64,000 nt of DNA from Bacteroidota bacterium. Lineage in GTDB: Bacteria > Bacteroidota > Bacteroidia > Cytophagales > Cyclobacteriaceae. Positions 1 through 7,691 of the stretch are shown piece after piece. The translations under genes were made by a program, and so were the position numbers. The stretch covers positions 1 to 64,000 of the forward strand of contig CANIVF010000009.1 in NCBI GenBank assembly GCA_947470895.1. The letters run 5' to 3'. Each line of letters begins with the position of its first letter. The stretch's first letter is position 1. Under the pieces are notes generated by a model. That model did no database searches, had not been told where the DNA came from, and saw only the letters and a program-made list of their open reading frames with translations.

Positions 1-779
1 AGGTTGTTGATCCACATGCCACCGATCAACACCGATAGTCCAGGCAAATCTTTATAGTAATTATGATCTTTGCTTAAGATCATGTGAAAGTGACTTTCGG
101 CATTGTCTTTTAACAAAACCAATCCTTTCCAGGCGTTGCTGCCAAAACCAAACTTTTCAGAAAGCAAGGTAAGAGCAAGGTAAGAAGTGATCAATCCACC
201 CACAACCAATACGGCCACCTGAATCACATCGGTATACCCTATTACTTTCATGCCACCAAGGGTTACAAAAATGGCAAATACACACAATCCGAAAATGCAT
301 AGCTCGAACGATAAATTTGAAATCGAATTGATCGCGATGGCACCTAGATAGATGATTGAAGTAAGGTTCACAAAAACATAAACGAGCAACCAGAATATCG
401 CCATCACCGTGCTCACTTTATCGTTATAGCGTGTAGCCAGAAACTGTGGCATGGTATAAATTTTATTCTTCAGATAAAGAGGAATAAAAAATATGGCAAC
501 AATGATGAGTGTGGCTGCGGCCATCCATTCATACGTGGAAATGGCAAGGCCTATGGCAAAACCTGATCCCGACATGCCAATGAAATGCTCGGCCGAAATA
601 TTAGAAGCAATCAGTGACGCCCCGATGGCCCACCAGGTTAATGAACCTTCGGCCAGAAAAAACTCACGTGAACTTATAGATGTGGATCTCTTTCTTTGAT
701 ATACATAATACCCATAGGAAAAAACGACAATGAAATAGACGAAGAAAACAATATAGTCGGCCTGTTGAAGTGTATTCAT
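1..779 (-). CDS. Sodium:solute symporter (SSS family), 3' end cut by window
   Basis: Reading leftward from the ATG at 777-779 gives an open frame of about 259 residues that runs off the window edge, so only the N-terminal half is present. The protein is very hydrophobic, with repeated membrane spans, and carries the run IGMSGSGFAIGLAISTYEW typical of SglT-like sodium/sugar or sodium/inositol symporters of the SSS family. It would sit in the inner membrane and import a small polar solute with Na+. It lies 48 bp downstream of the inositol oxygenase gene in the same direction, so the two probably form one transcript; myo-inositol or a related polyol as substrate is inferred from that context only. 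The substrate could equally be a sugar or a sugar acid. Confidence 0.85.
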   Translation of the reverse strand, partial: MNTLQQADYIVFFVYFIVVFSYGYYVYQRKRSTSISSREFFLAEGSLTWWAIGASLIASNISAEHFIGMSGSGFAIGLAISTYEWMAAATLIIVAIFFIPLYLKNKIYTMPQFLATRYNDKVSTVMAIFWLLVYVFVNLTSIIYLGAIAINSISNLSFELCIFGLCVFAIFVTLGGMKVIGYTDVIQVAVLVVGGLITSYLALTLLSEKFGFGSNAWKGLVLLKDNAESHFHMILSKDHNYYKDLPGLSVLIGGMWINN

Positions 780-827
780 ATGAGCCGACTATATTAAAGG
801 TAGTGAGTTAACAAATTCAGGACTGTC

Positions 828-1700
828 TTAAAACTTCAATGTTGAAGGAAGGTACTTTGCTACCAACTCTTCATAGTAAGATTTAAGTTCTGCCCAGTTG
901 GGGGGAGTTGGGTTTTTGGAGTAGAGATCGTAGGGATTAAATAATTTCACCCACTTGAACAGCTCGCGATCGTGATCATCCATCAAATGATCATACGCAT
1001 TTTCACGATGTTGGGAGTAGAACGAATGGTAGCGGAGCATGTATAAACCTGGCTCCGGCAAACGGTCTTTCACCATTTGATAGATATATTCATCATGACC
1101 CCAAGACATGTGCACGTTGCGCAGTCCGCAGTTGGGTGAATATACACCGTACTTTGTATTGTAGTTGGGATTGGTATAGTCTGGATTATTTACGAAAAAT
1201 TCAGGATACACTATTTTATCTGCATATGCACAACCTACCGGGAAGGTATCACCCACCACAGCCCATTGTGGCTCCCCAAAAAGACAAAGCACTTTGCCCA
1301 AGTCATGAAGAAGACCAACCATCACCATCCAATCAGGATGACCATCTCTGCGGATAGCTTCTGATGTTTGAAGCAGATGCTGAAACTGATCGAGATCTGT
1401 ATCCGGATCAGAATCGTCCACCAGTTGATTTAAAAAATCGAAGGCACTCCAAACAGGCATTTCCTTCTTATTGAATTGAAGAAACTCTGCCTCCTTTTGC
1501 ATCACAAAATCATAGGTCTGATAGGTGTGATTGAGTCGATAGAACTCACGGACGGTGTCGCGCTGGGGTTCTTCGTAGTTGCGATATTCTTCCGTTGATT
1601 TAGAGGTAGCAATATTTTCGGGGTCGGGATACCTGCGAAGAAGATCATCTTCCCATTCATCTAAACTTTTAAGAGGCTCGGCTTCAAACTGATTTTTCAT
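828..1700 (-). CDS. Inositol oxygenase (MIOX) family protein
   Basis: This 290-residue cytosolic protein matches myo-inositol oxygenase, a di-iron HD-fold enzyme that cleaves myo-inositol to D-glucuronate with O2. The diagnostic segments are REFYRLNHTYQTYDFV (51-66), LVDDSDPD (93-100), VGLLHDLGKVL (128-138), FGEPQWAVVGDTFPVGC (141-157) and HMSWGHDEY (197-205). By eye H108, H132, D133, H202, H225 and D258 occupy the six iron-ligand positions of the mammalian enzyme, so it is probably active. Length fits the family (about 285 residues). It is the first gene of a likely two-gene unit with the downstream symporter, implying uptake and oxidation of inositol. No downstream uronate genes are visible in this window. 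Confidence 0.93.
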   Translation of the reverse strand: MKNQFEAEPLKSLDEWEDDLLRRYPDPENIATSKSTEEYRNYEEPQRDTVREFYRLNHTYQTYDFVMQKEAEFLQFNKKEMPVWSAFDFLNQLVDDSDPDTDLDQFQHLLQTSEAIRRDGHPDWMVMVGLLHDLGKVLCLFGEPQWAVVGDTFPVGCAYADKIVYPEFFVNNPDYTNPNYNTKYGVYSPNCGLRNVHMSWGHDEYIYQMVKDRLPEPGLYMLRYHSFYSQHRENAYDHLMDDHDRELFKWVKLFNPYDLYSKNPTPPNWAELKSYYEELVAKYLPSTLKF

Positions 1701-1863
1701 AGTACTTCAACATTAATAAGATATGAAATTAATTATTTTCCCAGATTCCGACAAAGAAAATTACCAGAAGAGTTCTGATCAGGTAAATCATATAGAAGGA
1801 AGTGGTCATTCTATTCACAGAATTTAATGGAAAATCCAAAAGCAAGGAATGCTGTAACCATCT

Positions 1864-2256
1864 TTATTCTTGTTTATGCATAACCGTTTTTACCGGACCA
1901 ATGCCATGTACCTGCACCACTGTTTCTTCAGTAAACCACTCGTAATGAATTTTACCAGCAGGAATAATGAAAAATGTTCCGATTTCAATCGGTTTGATTC
2001 CTAACGTATCTACCTTTTCCGCATAGCCAATGCGAATCTTTCCTTTTAAAACGGTTATGTGATAATCAGTGGTATGATAATGAGGCGGGCCAAAATGCCC
2101 GGCTGGAATGCGTTGCCGCACAGTATATAATCCCTCTTTTTCCCTGTCGCCTGAAAGCTTGGTAATTTCCGGCTTTAAAAAAGATGCTTGTTGTGCATGA
2201 AGCGATGCACTCATCAAAAACAAAAAAGCGAGCGTACAATGATTATTCCATTTCAT
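1864..2256 (-). CDS. Exported single-domain cupin protein
   Basis: The 130-residue product begins with a signal peptide (about residues 1-21, ending at SLHAQ) and the rest is one small cupin barrel. The first cupin motif is visible as PPHYHTTDYHITVLKG, with an H-x-H pair and a third histidine that would bind a metal; the second half holds IIPAGKIHYEWF. Proteins like this act as metal-dependent enzymes or small-ligand binders in the periplasm, but the sequence does not fix a reaction. It lies between inositol oxygenase and an exported dehydrogenase on the same strand, with gaps of about 160 and 260 bp, so a shared operon is not clear. Confidence 0.8.
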   Translation of the reverse strand: MKWNNHCTLAFLFLMSASLHAQQASFLKPEITKLSGDREKEGLYTVRQRIPAGHFGPPHYHTTDYHITVLKGKIRIGYAEKVDTLGIKPIEIGTFFIIPAGKIHYEWFTEETVVQVHGIGPVKTVMHKQE

Positions 2257-2518
2257 GATTTACTGTTTTGATTACCTATCCTTCATTAGGATACATGAGA
2301 AATTCAAAAGCAACAGGTTAATCACTTAGCTTTCAGAGTCAACTACCATATAGAAGAATTGCCAGCAATCTATAAAAATTTACAGTAGTTAAACTGCCGG
2401 TTAAATAATTCTTAGCAAATGGGCCACTTATCTCATAATGACCTTTATCGAATGATAATAATCATATTGATAATGTCGTGTTTCATCATAACAGATACTG
2501 AATTGTCTACTACTATCC

Positions 2519-3610
2519 TTATTTTCTTTGATTCAAAATCACTTTCCTCCCGGTACGTGCACTTTCTATAGCTGCTTCAAGAATTTCCACCACAATCATA
2601 TTATTCTCCAATGAGGAGAGATCATAGGCTGGTAATACAATTTTATTTTGAACAACAGCTGCAAGTAAAGCAAATGGATCGTCATGCGGAGCTTGGCGCT
2701 CGCTTAGCGTTTCTAATCGTTCCTCCCCTTCTCCCTTCAAGCGGATACGCATGTTCGAACGATTATCACTCACCACATAACCTGTAGCTCCATATACTTC
2801 CATATCCTTTCTTCCAAAAGGCCAGTTCCAAGATGCCTGAATGATCCCTTGCATATCCGGATACTCCAATAGAATCGTTGCTTCATCATCTACCTTAGGA
2901 TAGATATCAGGCTTAAATTGTTGCGTTAACGCCATCACAGAAACGGGTAGTTGTCCATTGGCAAGCCATGTAATCAGATTGGCTCCATAGCACCCAAAAT
3001 CAATTACGGCTCCTCCGCCATTCTGTTTAGGATCAGTAAGCCAAGCCAGAAATTCGGGATCTACTTTAATTTCCTTTGGACCTTCATGACCATCGTGAAC
3101 GACAACTTTGCGTAGTTTGCCGAGTTTGTTTTGATCCACAAGCTCGTGCGCTTTATGATTGGTGGCATACCAGGTGGTTTCATAATTGGTAAGCAAATGA
3201 ATGTTATGCTTCTTAGCGAGTGCCTGCATTTGTTTGGCGTGATCTACACTTACTGCCAGAGGCTTTTCTACCATCACGTGGATACCGCGCGGAGCACACG
3301 CCTTCACCACAGCAAGATGTTCATAAATAGAACCAAATGCCATAACCGCTTCTGGCCTGGTCGCGGAAATCATTTCTTCTAGGGTGGCAAACCACAGCGA
3401 CATGGGCAAGTTATGTTGGTTTAAAAACCGTTCAGCCAAGGCTTTATTAGGTTCAGCTATACCTACCAGTTGAATATCACCGCGATCAGGTCTTCCTAAA
3501 ATCCAATGGACGTGACTATGGGTTAAACCCGCAACACCAACGCGAAGTGGAGAAGCTCGTACAAGACTAGCTACCATCAGACATCCTAATAAAACGATTG
3601 TGTTTTTCAT
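2519..3610 (-). CDS. Exported Gfo/Idh/MocA-family oxidoreductase
   Basis: The 363-residue protein has an N-terminal signal sequence (about 1-19) followed by the Gfo/Idh/MocA architecture: an N-terminal Rossmann domain starting at PLRVGVAGL (21-29) and the family's EKP motif at 115-117, then a C-terminal alpha/beta domain. Relatives are NAD(P)-dependent sugar or inositol dehydrogenases or glycosidases using NAD. The dinucleotide loop reads GVAGLTHSH rather than the usual GxGxxG, and an exported NAD-dependent enzyme would need to carry a tightly bound cofactor, as is known for some periplasmic members of this family. It is divergent from the GH30 gene. Substrate unknown. Confidence 0.85.
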   Translation of the reverse strand: MKNTIVLLGCLMVASLVRASPLRVGVAGLTHSHVHWILGRPDRGDIQLVGIAEPNKALAERFLNQHNLPMSLWFATLEEMISATRPEAVMAFGSIYEHLAVVKACAPRGIHVMVEKPLAVSVDHAKQMQALAKKHNIHLLTNYETTWYATNHKAHELVDQNKLGKLRKVVVHDGHEGPKEIKVDPEFLAWLTDPKQNGGGAVIDFGCYGANLITWLANGQLPVSVMALTQQFKPDIYPKVDDEATILLEYPDMQGIIQASWNWPFGRKDMEVYGATGYVVSDNRSNMRIRLKGEGEERLETLSERQAPHDDPFALLAAVVQNKIVLPAYDLSSLENNMIVVEILEAAIESARTGRKVILNQRK

Positions 3611-3699
3611 AATTAAATCAGGTGAATCACTACAAGGTAATCTTGTTGGCCAAAATCCACAACAAAAAAAATGGTACTTTCAGGCATCAAAAAAACAAC

Positions 3700-5115
3700 A
3701 TGAAAAGCATCATCCTAAAAATCAGTGCAAGCCTAACATTCTTAATCCTCCTGCTCGGTTGTTCATCAGATGTTAATCAGCCCGATCAAATGGTTTCGTG
3801 GTGGATTACAGCCGGTGACAAATCTGTTTTATTGGCATCACAACCCACACTGACATCTAGTAAAACGGAAGCATTGGGTCCAACAATTACAGTGGATACG
3901 ACACAAGTATTTCAAACCATCGATGGTTTTGGTTATGCCCTTACCGGTGGAAGTGCCATGTTGATGAATACCAAATTGAATGCGGCACAACGATCGGAAT
4001 TACTGAACGAGCTTTTCCGTACGGATGGAAATGGTATTGGTCTCAGTTATTTACGCGTGAGTATTGGGGCATCAGATCTGGATGAATTGGTTTTCTCCTA
4101 CAATGATTTACCTAAGGGGAAAACAGATGCGGAACTCAAGAGCTTTACTCTTTCTTATGATACCATGCACCTGATTCCTGTGCTGAAGGAAATATTGGCT
4201 CTTAATCCAAAAATAAAAATCATGGGCAGCCCATGGTCGCCACCCGTGTGGATGAAATATAATAACCTTCCGAAAGGAGGAAGTCTTAAACCGGAATACT
4301 ATGAAGTGTATGCCAACTATCTGGTAAAGTATATTAAGGCGATGGCGGCAGAAGGAATTAACATCGATGCCATCACATTGCAGAATGAACCGGAAAATCC
4401 AAAGAACACACCGAGTCTTGTAATGACTGCTAAGGAACAAGCGCTGTTTGTAAAGAAACATCTGGGGCCGGCATTTAAATCGAATAACATCCAAACCAAA
4501 ATTATTGTATTCGATCACAACTGCGATCATCCCGAATATCCGATCGCCATAATGAACGATAGCGAAGCAAAGCAATATATCGATGGTTCAGCCTTTCACA
4601 TGTACCTGGGAGAAATTGATGCGCTTAGCAAAGTACACGATGCACATCCTGATAAAAACATTTATTTCAGCGAGCAATGGACTTCGGGCAAAGGAGAGTT
4701 TGGTGGAGATCTGAAGTGGCATACAAAAAATCTGATCATTGGAGCCACACGCAACTGGAGTCGCAATGTATTGGAATGGAATCTTGCTGCCGATCCTAAC
4801 TTTGATCCTCACACTGGTGATGGTGGTTGCGATATTTGCCAGGGTGCACTCACCATTGCAGAAGGAAGTGTTATACGAAATGTTTCTTACTACATCATCG
4901 CGCATGCATCTAAATTTGTTCCGTCTGGTTCACTTAGAATAGCTTCTAACTTAGTTTATGGATTACCCAATGTGGCTTTCATTACTCCCGAAGGGAAAAA
5001 AATATTGATTGTGTTGAATGAAACTCAGGAAGCTAAAGTCTTCGCCATTCAATTCAATGGAATGAATGCAACAGCAAGTATGCCAGCCAATTCCGTTGGT
5101 ACGTTTGCATGGTGA
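3700..5115 (+). CDS. Glycoside hydrolase family 30 lipoprotein
   Basis: I start this gene at the ATG at 3700, because the protein then opens with a lipoprotein signal (MKSIILKISASLTFLILLLG then Cys); the frame is open from 3622 but the extra residues are lysine- and asparagine-rich and would hide the signal. The 471-residue product has the GH30 layout: a TIM barrel with TLQNEPENP around E230 as acid/base and YFSEQW around E325 as nucleophile, followed by a C-terminal beta domain ending in a short strand-rich tail. GH30 enzymes hydrolyse beta-glucosyl, beta-xylosyl or glucosylceramide linkages. It should be anchored to the outer membrane or periplasmic face of the envelope. Exact specificity cannot be read from the sequence. 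Confidence 0.9.
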   Translation: MKSIILKISASLTFLILLLGCSSDVNQPDQMVSWWITAGDKSVLLASQPTLTSSKTEALGPTITVDTTQVFQTIDGFGYALTGGSAMLMNTKLNAAQRSELLNELFRTDGNGIGLSYLRVSIGASDLDELVFSYNDLPKGKTDAELKSFTLSYDTMHLIPVLKEILALNPKIKIMGSPWSPPVWMKYNNLPKGGSLKPEYYEVYANYLVKYIKAMAAEGINIDAITLQNEPENPKNTPSLVMTAKEQALFVKKHLGPAFKSNNIQTKIIVFDHNCDHPEYPIAIMNDSEAKQYIDGSAFHMYLGEIDALSKVHDAHPDKNIYFSEQWTSGKGEFGGDLKWHTKNLIIGATRNWSRNVLEWNLAADPNFDPHTGDGGCDICQGALTIAEGSVIRNVSYYIIAHASKFVPSGSLRIASNLVYGLPNVAFITPEGKKILIVLNETQEAKVFAIQFNGMNATASMPANSVGTFAW

Positions 5116-5278
5116 ATTTGATTTTCTTGAGATGTAAATTATGCATCCCTAAGCTCAGTTTTTCCTGTAAAATCTACCATTAACAAATTAATAATTCCAG
5201 TTAAAACCTTTCAAATCGATTCAATTTGAATATTTAAAGATTATTTCTATTAATAATCTACTATTTCGATAGATATTA

Positions 5279-5286
5279 TATATTTG
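5279..5286 (+). promoter_or_regulatory. Candidate -7 promoter element (TATATTTG)
   Basis: TATATTTG fits the Bacteroidota -7 consensus TAnnTTTG exactly and lies 55 bp before the DUF2490 start. I see no good TTTG at the -33 spacing, so this is only a candidate in an AT-rich intergenic stretch. Confidence 0.3.
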
Positions 5287-5341
5287 AACATAGAAATGAT
5301 TTTACCTGTCAACAGTAATAATTGAGACTGACTTATTTAAT

Positions 5342-6100
5342 ATGACCAGAATTTTCAAAAGAACCATTTTTACTTTTATCTGGATTGTCGTGTACCAATA
5401 CGGCTATTCCCAATCAACAGGAAAAACGATTCACACCCGTGAACAAGTATGGTTTGGATATTTTAATCAGACTAGAATAACCAATAAAGTTGGGTTATGG
5501 CTGGATGTGCATTACCGACTTACGGATAACTTTATAGAAAGACCATTTCAATTCATCGTAAGACCTGCGCTGAATTTTTATATCAAGGAAAATGTGCGTC
5601 TGCAAACCGGCTATGCGTTTGTATCACACTTTCCAGCGAAAGGATTTGAAACAACACGGCCGGAACATCGCGGATGGCAACAAATCTGGTGGAATCAAAA
5701 ATACAATGGCTTTACTACGATGCAATGGTTAAGACTGGAAGAGCGATTCAATCATAAAATTACGAATGATGCATTGCAACCTGGTTATAATTTTAATTAC
5801 CGATTACGCTATAACTTTTCTCTCTTCATTCCGCTGAAAGGAAAAGAACTAGTACCCAAAACTCCATTTATAGCGTTCATCGATGAAGTCTTTCTTAACT
5901 TTGGAGAAAAGGTTGTGTACAACACGTTTGATCAAAATCGTCTTTTCATTGGCGTTGGCTACCAGATCACATCGCATATGAATATTCAAACAGGATATAT
6001 GAATGTTTTTCAGCAAGAAGCATCTGGCAACAGCTATTGGTGCACACATGCCTTGAGATTATTTTTATTTCAAACACTGGACTTAAGAAGCAACGAATAA
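5342..6100 (+). CDS. DUF2490 outer-membrane beta-barrel protein
   Basis: The 252-residue protein has a signal peptide (about 1-24, ending YGYSQ) and then alternating hydrophobic/polar strands with aromatic ends, such as QVWFGYFNQTRITNKVGLWL and LRYNFSLFIPL, the pattern of the DUF2490 family of predicted outer-membrane barrels. The C-terminal part, LRLFLFQT, could be the last strand. Function of the family is not known. It is followed 15 bp later by a chromate-type transporter gene in the same direction, suggesting a two-gene operon joining an outer-membrane and an inner-membrane transport component. Confidence 0.8.
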   Translation: MTRIFKRTIFTFIWIVVYQYGYSQSTGKTIHTREQVWFGYFNQTRITNKVGLWLDVHYRLTDNFIERPFQFIVRPALNFYIKENVRLQTGYAFVSHFPAKGFETTRPEHRGWQQIWWNQKYNGFTTMQWLRLEERFNHKITNDALQPGYNFNYRLRYNFSLFIPLKGKELVPKTPFIAFIDEVFLNFGEKVVYNTFDQNRLFIGVGYQITSHMNIQTGYMNVFQQEASGNSYWCTHALRLFLFQTLDLRSNE

Positions 6101-6115
6101 TTAAAAGAGAAAATC

Positions 6116-7240
6116 ATGTATTCTTTAAAAGATCTGATTCTTTATTTTCTCAAGCTAGGCACATTTGGCTTTGGTGGTCCTGTTGCACTTGTTGGTTACA
6201 TGCACCGCGATCTGGTAGAACAAAAGAAGTGGATTTCCGAAGAAGATTATAAAGAAGGATTAGCCCTTGCCCAATTAGCACCAGGCCCACTGGCAGCTCA
6301 ACTAGCTATATATATTGGTTATGTGCATTATAAAATTACCGGTGCCACACTAGCCGGAATTACTTTCGTCATCCCATCTTTCCTAATGGTGCTGGGAATC
6401 GGATATGCGTATGTGGAATTTGGTGGCCTGCCCTGGATGCAGGGTGTTTTTTATGGAGTTGGTGCCTCAGTGATTGGCATCATCGCCATTGGCAGTTATA
6501 AACTCACTACCAAAAGTATTGGCAAAGATATTTTGCTCTGGACAATTTTTCTTGTGCTGGCCATTACCACATTTATCACCGAACAGGAAATCATCTGGCT
6601 GATTCTGGCCGGTGGATTTGTGACATGGTTTGTCAAAGCACCTCCAAAAAATCTTTCAGGAAATATGAATGTCTTCGCTCCCATGCTGTTCCAAATACAA
6701 TCAGCATACTTCGACTCCAAATTATTTCAGATAGGTTGGTTCTTTACAAAAGCGGGAGCGTTTGTATTTGGTAGCGGACTGGCCATAGTTCCATTTTTAT
6801 ACGGAGGAGTTGTAAAGGAATTTCAATGGCTAAATGAAAAACAATTTGTAGATGCTGTAGCCGTAGCCATGATAACACCCGGACCGGTGGTGATCACAGT
6901 CGGATTCATTGGATACCTGGCAGCAGGATTCTGGGGGGCTGTTGTCGCTGCACTGGCTACCTTCATTCCCTGTTATCTTTTCACCATTCTGCCTGCACCA
7001 TATTTTAAAAAATATGGAAAGCATACAGCCATCAAGGCATTCGTAGATGGTGTTACTGCCGCTGCGATTGGTGCCATTGCTGGTGCTGTATTGGTAATGG
7101 GAAAAAGGTCTTTGATTGATATGCCTACAATACTAATAGCCGCCTCAACGGTTTTTCTACTTTATAAATTTAAGAATACAAAAGAGCCTTTAATTATTTT
7201 GGCCGCTGCGATTATTGGATTGCTGCTGAGTTTTAATTGA
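6116..7240 (+). CDS. chrA: Chromate transporter (CHR family), bidomain
   Basis: The 374-residue inner-membrane protein shows the duplicated CHR architecture. The first half carries LGTFGFGGPVALVGYMHRDL near residue 15 and LALAQLAPGPLAAQLAIYIG near 49-68; the second half repeats the pattern as FVFGSGLAIVPFLYGGVV and AVAMITPGPVVITVGFIGYL. These FGG/PGP motifs are the family signature. ChrA proteins export chromate, often with sulfate-linked transport, although many members have unknown anions. Length is slightly below the usual 390-400. It shares an apparent operon with the preceding DUF2490 gene. Chromate as real substrate is a family-level inference. Confidence 0.9.
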   Translation: MYSLKDLILYFLKLGTFGFGGPVALVGYMHRDLVEQKKWISEEDYKEGLALAQLAPGPLAAQLAIYIGYVHYKITGATLAGITFVIPSFLMVLGIGYAYVEFGGLPWMQGVFYGVGASVIGIIAIGSYKLTTKSIGKDILLWTIFLVLAITTFITEQEIIWLILAGGFVTWFVKAPPKNLSGNMNVFAPMLFQIQSAYFDSKLFQIGWFFTKAGAFVFGSGLAIVPFLYGGVVKEFQWLNEKQFVDAVAVAMITPGPVVITVGFIGYLAAGFWGAVVAALATFIPCYLFTILPAPYFKKYGKHTAIKAFVDGVTAAAIGAIAGAVLVMGKRSLIDMPTILIAASTVFLLYKFKNTKEPLIILAAAIIGLLLSFN

Positions 7241-7253
7241 AGTCCATCTAATA

Positions 7254-7584
7254 CTATGCATGCTCATCAAAAATACTCCTACGCCAGCATCTGAATTCGT
7301 AATACCTCGATTTGGGTTCACCTGTCCATCCGTAAGTTCCCTTTTGCGGAAAGAATATGGCGTAAATATATAACACTGGAATTAACGTCAAGCGTAGCAG
7401 GGTAAAAGCCACAGTCTTTGCGAACCATAATGAAAGCAATACCATCACGATCACAAGGGAAATTGCCCTCACAAATTTCCTGACCTAGGCACACATTCTT
7501 CAAAATACCGATAAAAATGTGGCCGGCCAATAGAAAAAAACTTATCACACCTACTTCTACCCATAAGGATTCTGAATTCCACAT
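7254..7584 (-). pseudogene. Small membrane protein gene split by an apparent 1-nt frameshift
   Basis: Two overlapping minus-strand frames together resemble one small membrane protein. The first, from the ATG at 7584, encodes a clear membrane span (VGVISFFLLAGHIFIGIL) and then turns into nonsense. The second frame, open up to a TAG just upstream, gives VRKFVRAISLVIVMVLLSLW, more hydrophobic sequence, and a tail with GTYGWTGEPKSRYYEF, ending at 7254. Joining them requires one missing base near 7480, inside GGAAATTTG. The joined product would be about 110 residues. I do not recognise the family. It is divergent from the TonB receptor gene and shares its control region. It could be a real pseudogene, a sequencing error, or two unrelated chance frames. 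This also accounts for most of the 450-bp gap between the flanking genes. Confidence 0.4.
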
Positions 7585-7626
7585 TGCGTAAAAACGTTTA
7601 ATTCGGTTCTAAGGTAATTTTTTAAT

Positions 7627-7642
7627 TTTAGACTTGTCTAAA
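7627..7642. promoter_or_regulatory. Perfect palindrome, candidate metalloregulator operator
   Basis: TTTAGACTTGTCTAAA is a perfect 7+7 inverted repeat with a TT centre. It ends two bases before the -33 element of the TonB receptor promoter, the right place for a repressor. The shape recalls operators of DtxR/MntR-type metal-dependent repressors; that resemblance is from memory and not tested. Confidence 0.55.
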
Positions 7643-7644
7643 TA

Positions 7645-7676
7645 TTTGTTTAGCTATTTCTAATTATATAAGTTTG
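7645..7676 (+). promoter_or_regulatory. Bacteroidota-type promoter of the TonB receptor gene
   Basis: TTTG at 7645-7648, a 20-nt spacer, and TAAGTTTG at 7669-7676 match the -33/-7 consensus (TTTG, 19-21 nt, TAnnTTTG) without a mismatch. Transcription would start near 7683, leaving a leader of only about ten bases before the ATG at 7692. Confidence 0.65.
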
Positions 7677-7691
7677 CTACTCTAAAAAACA

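Noticed and set aside
2452-2465. AT-rich inverted repeat ATGAT-AATA-ATCAT with GATAAT units, a little like a Fur box
   Set aside because: Short and AT-rich in an AT-rich gap about 200 bp from the nearest start; likely chance.
4108-4575. 155-residue minus-strand open frame inside the GH30 gene
   Set aside because: Lies wholly within a well-supported gene and has no recognisable domain; a shadow frame.
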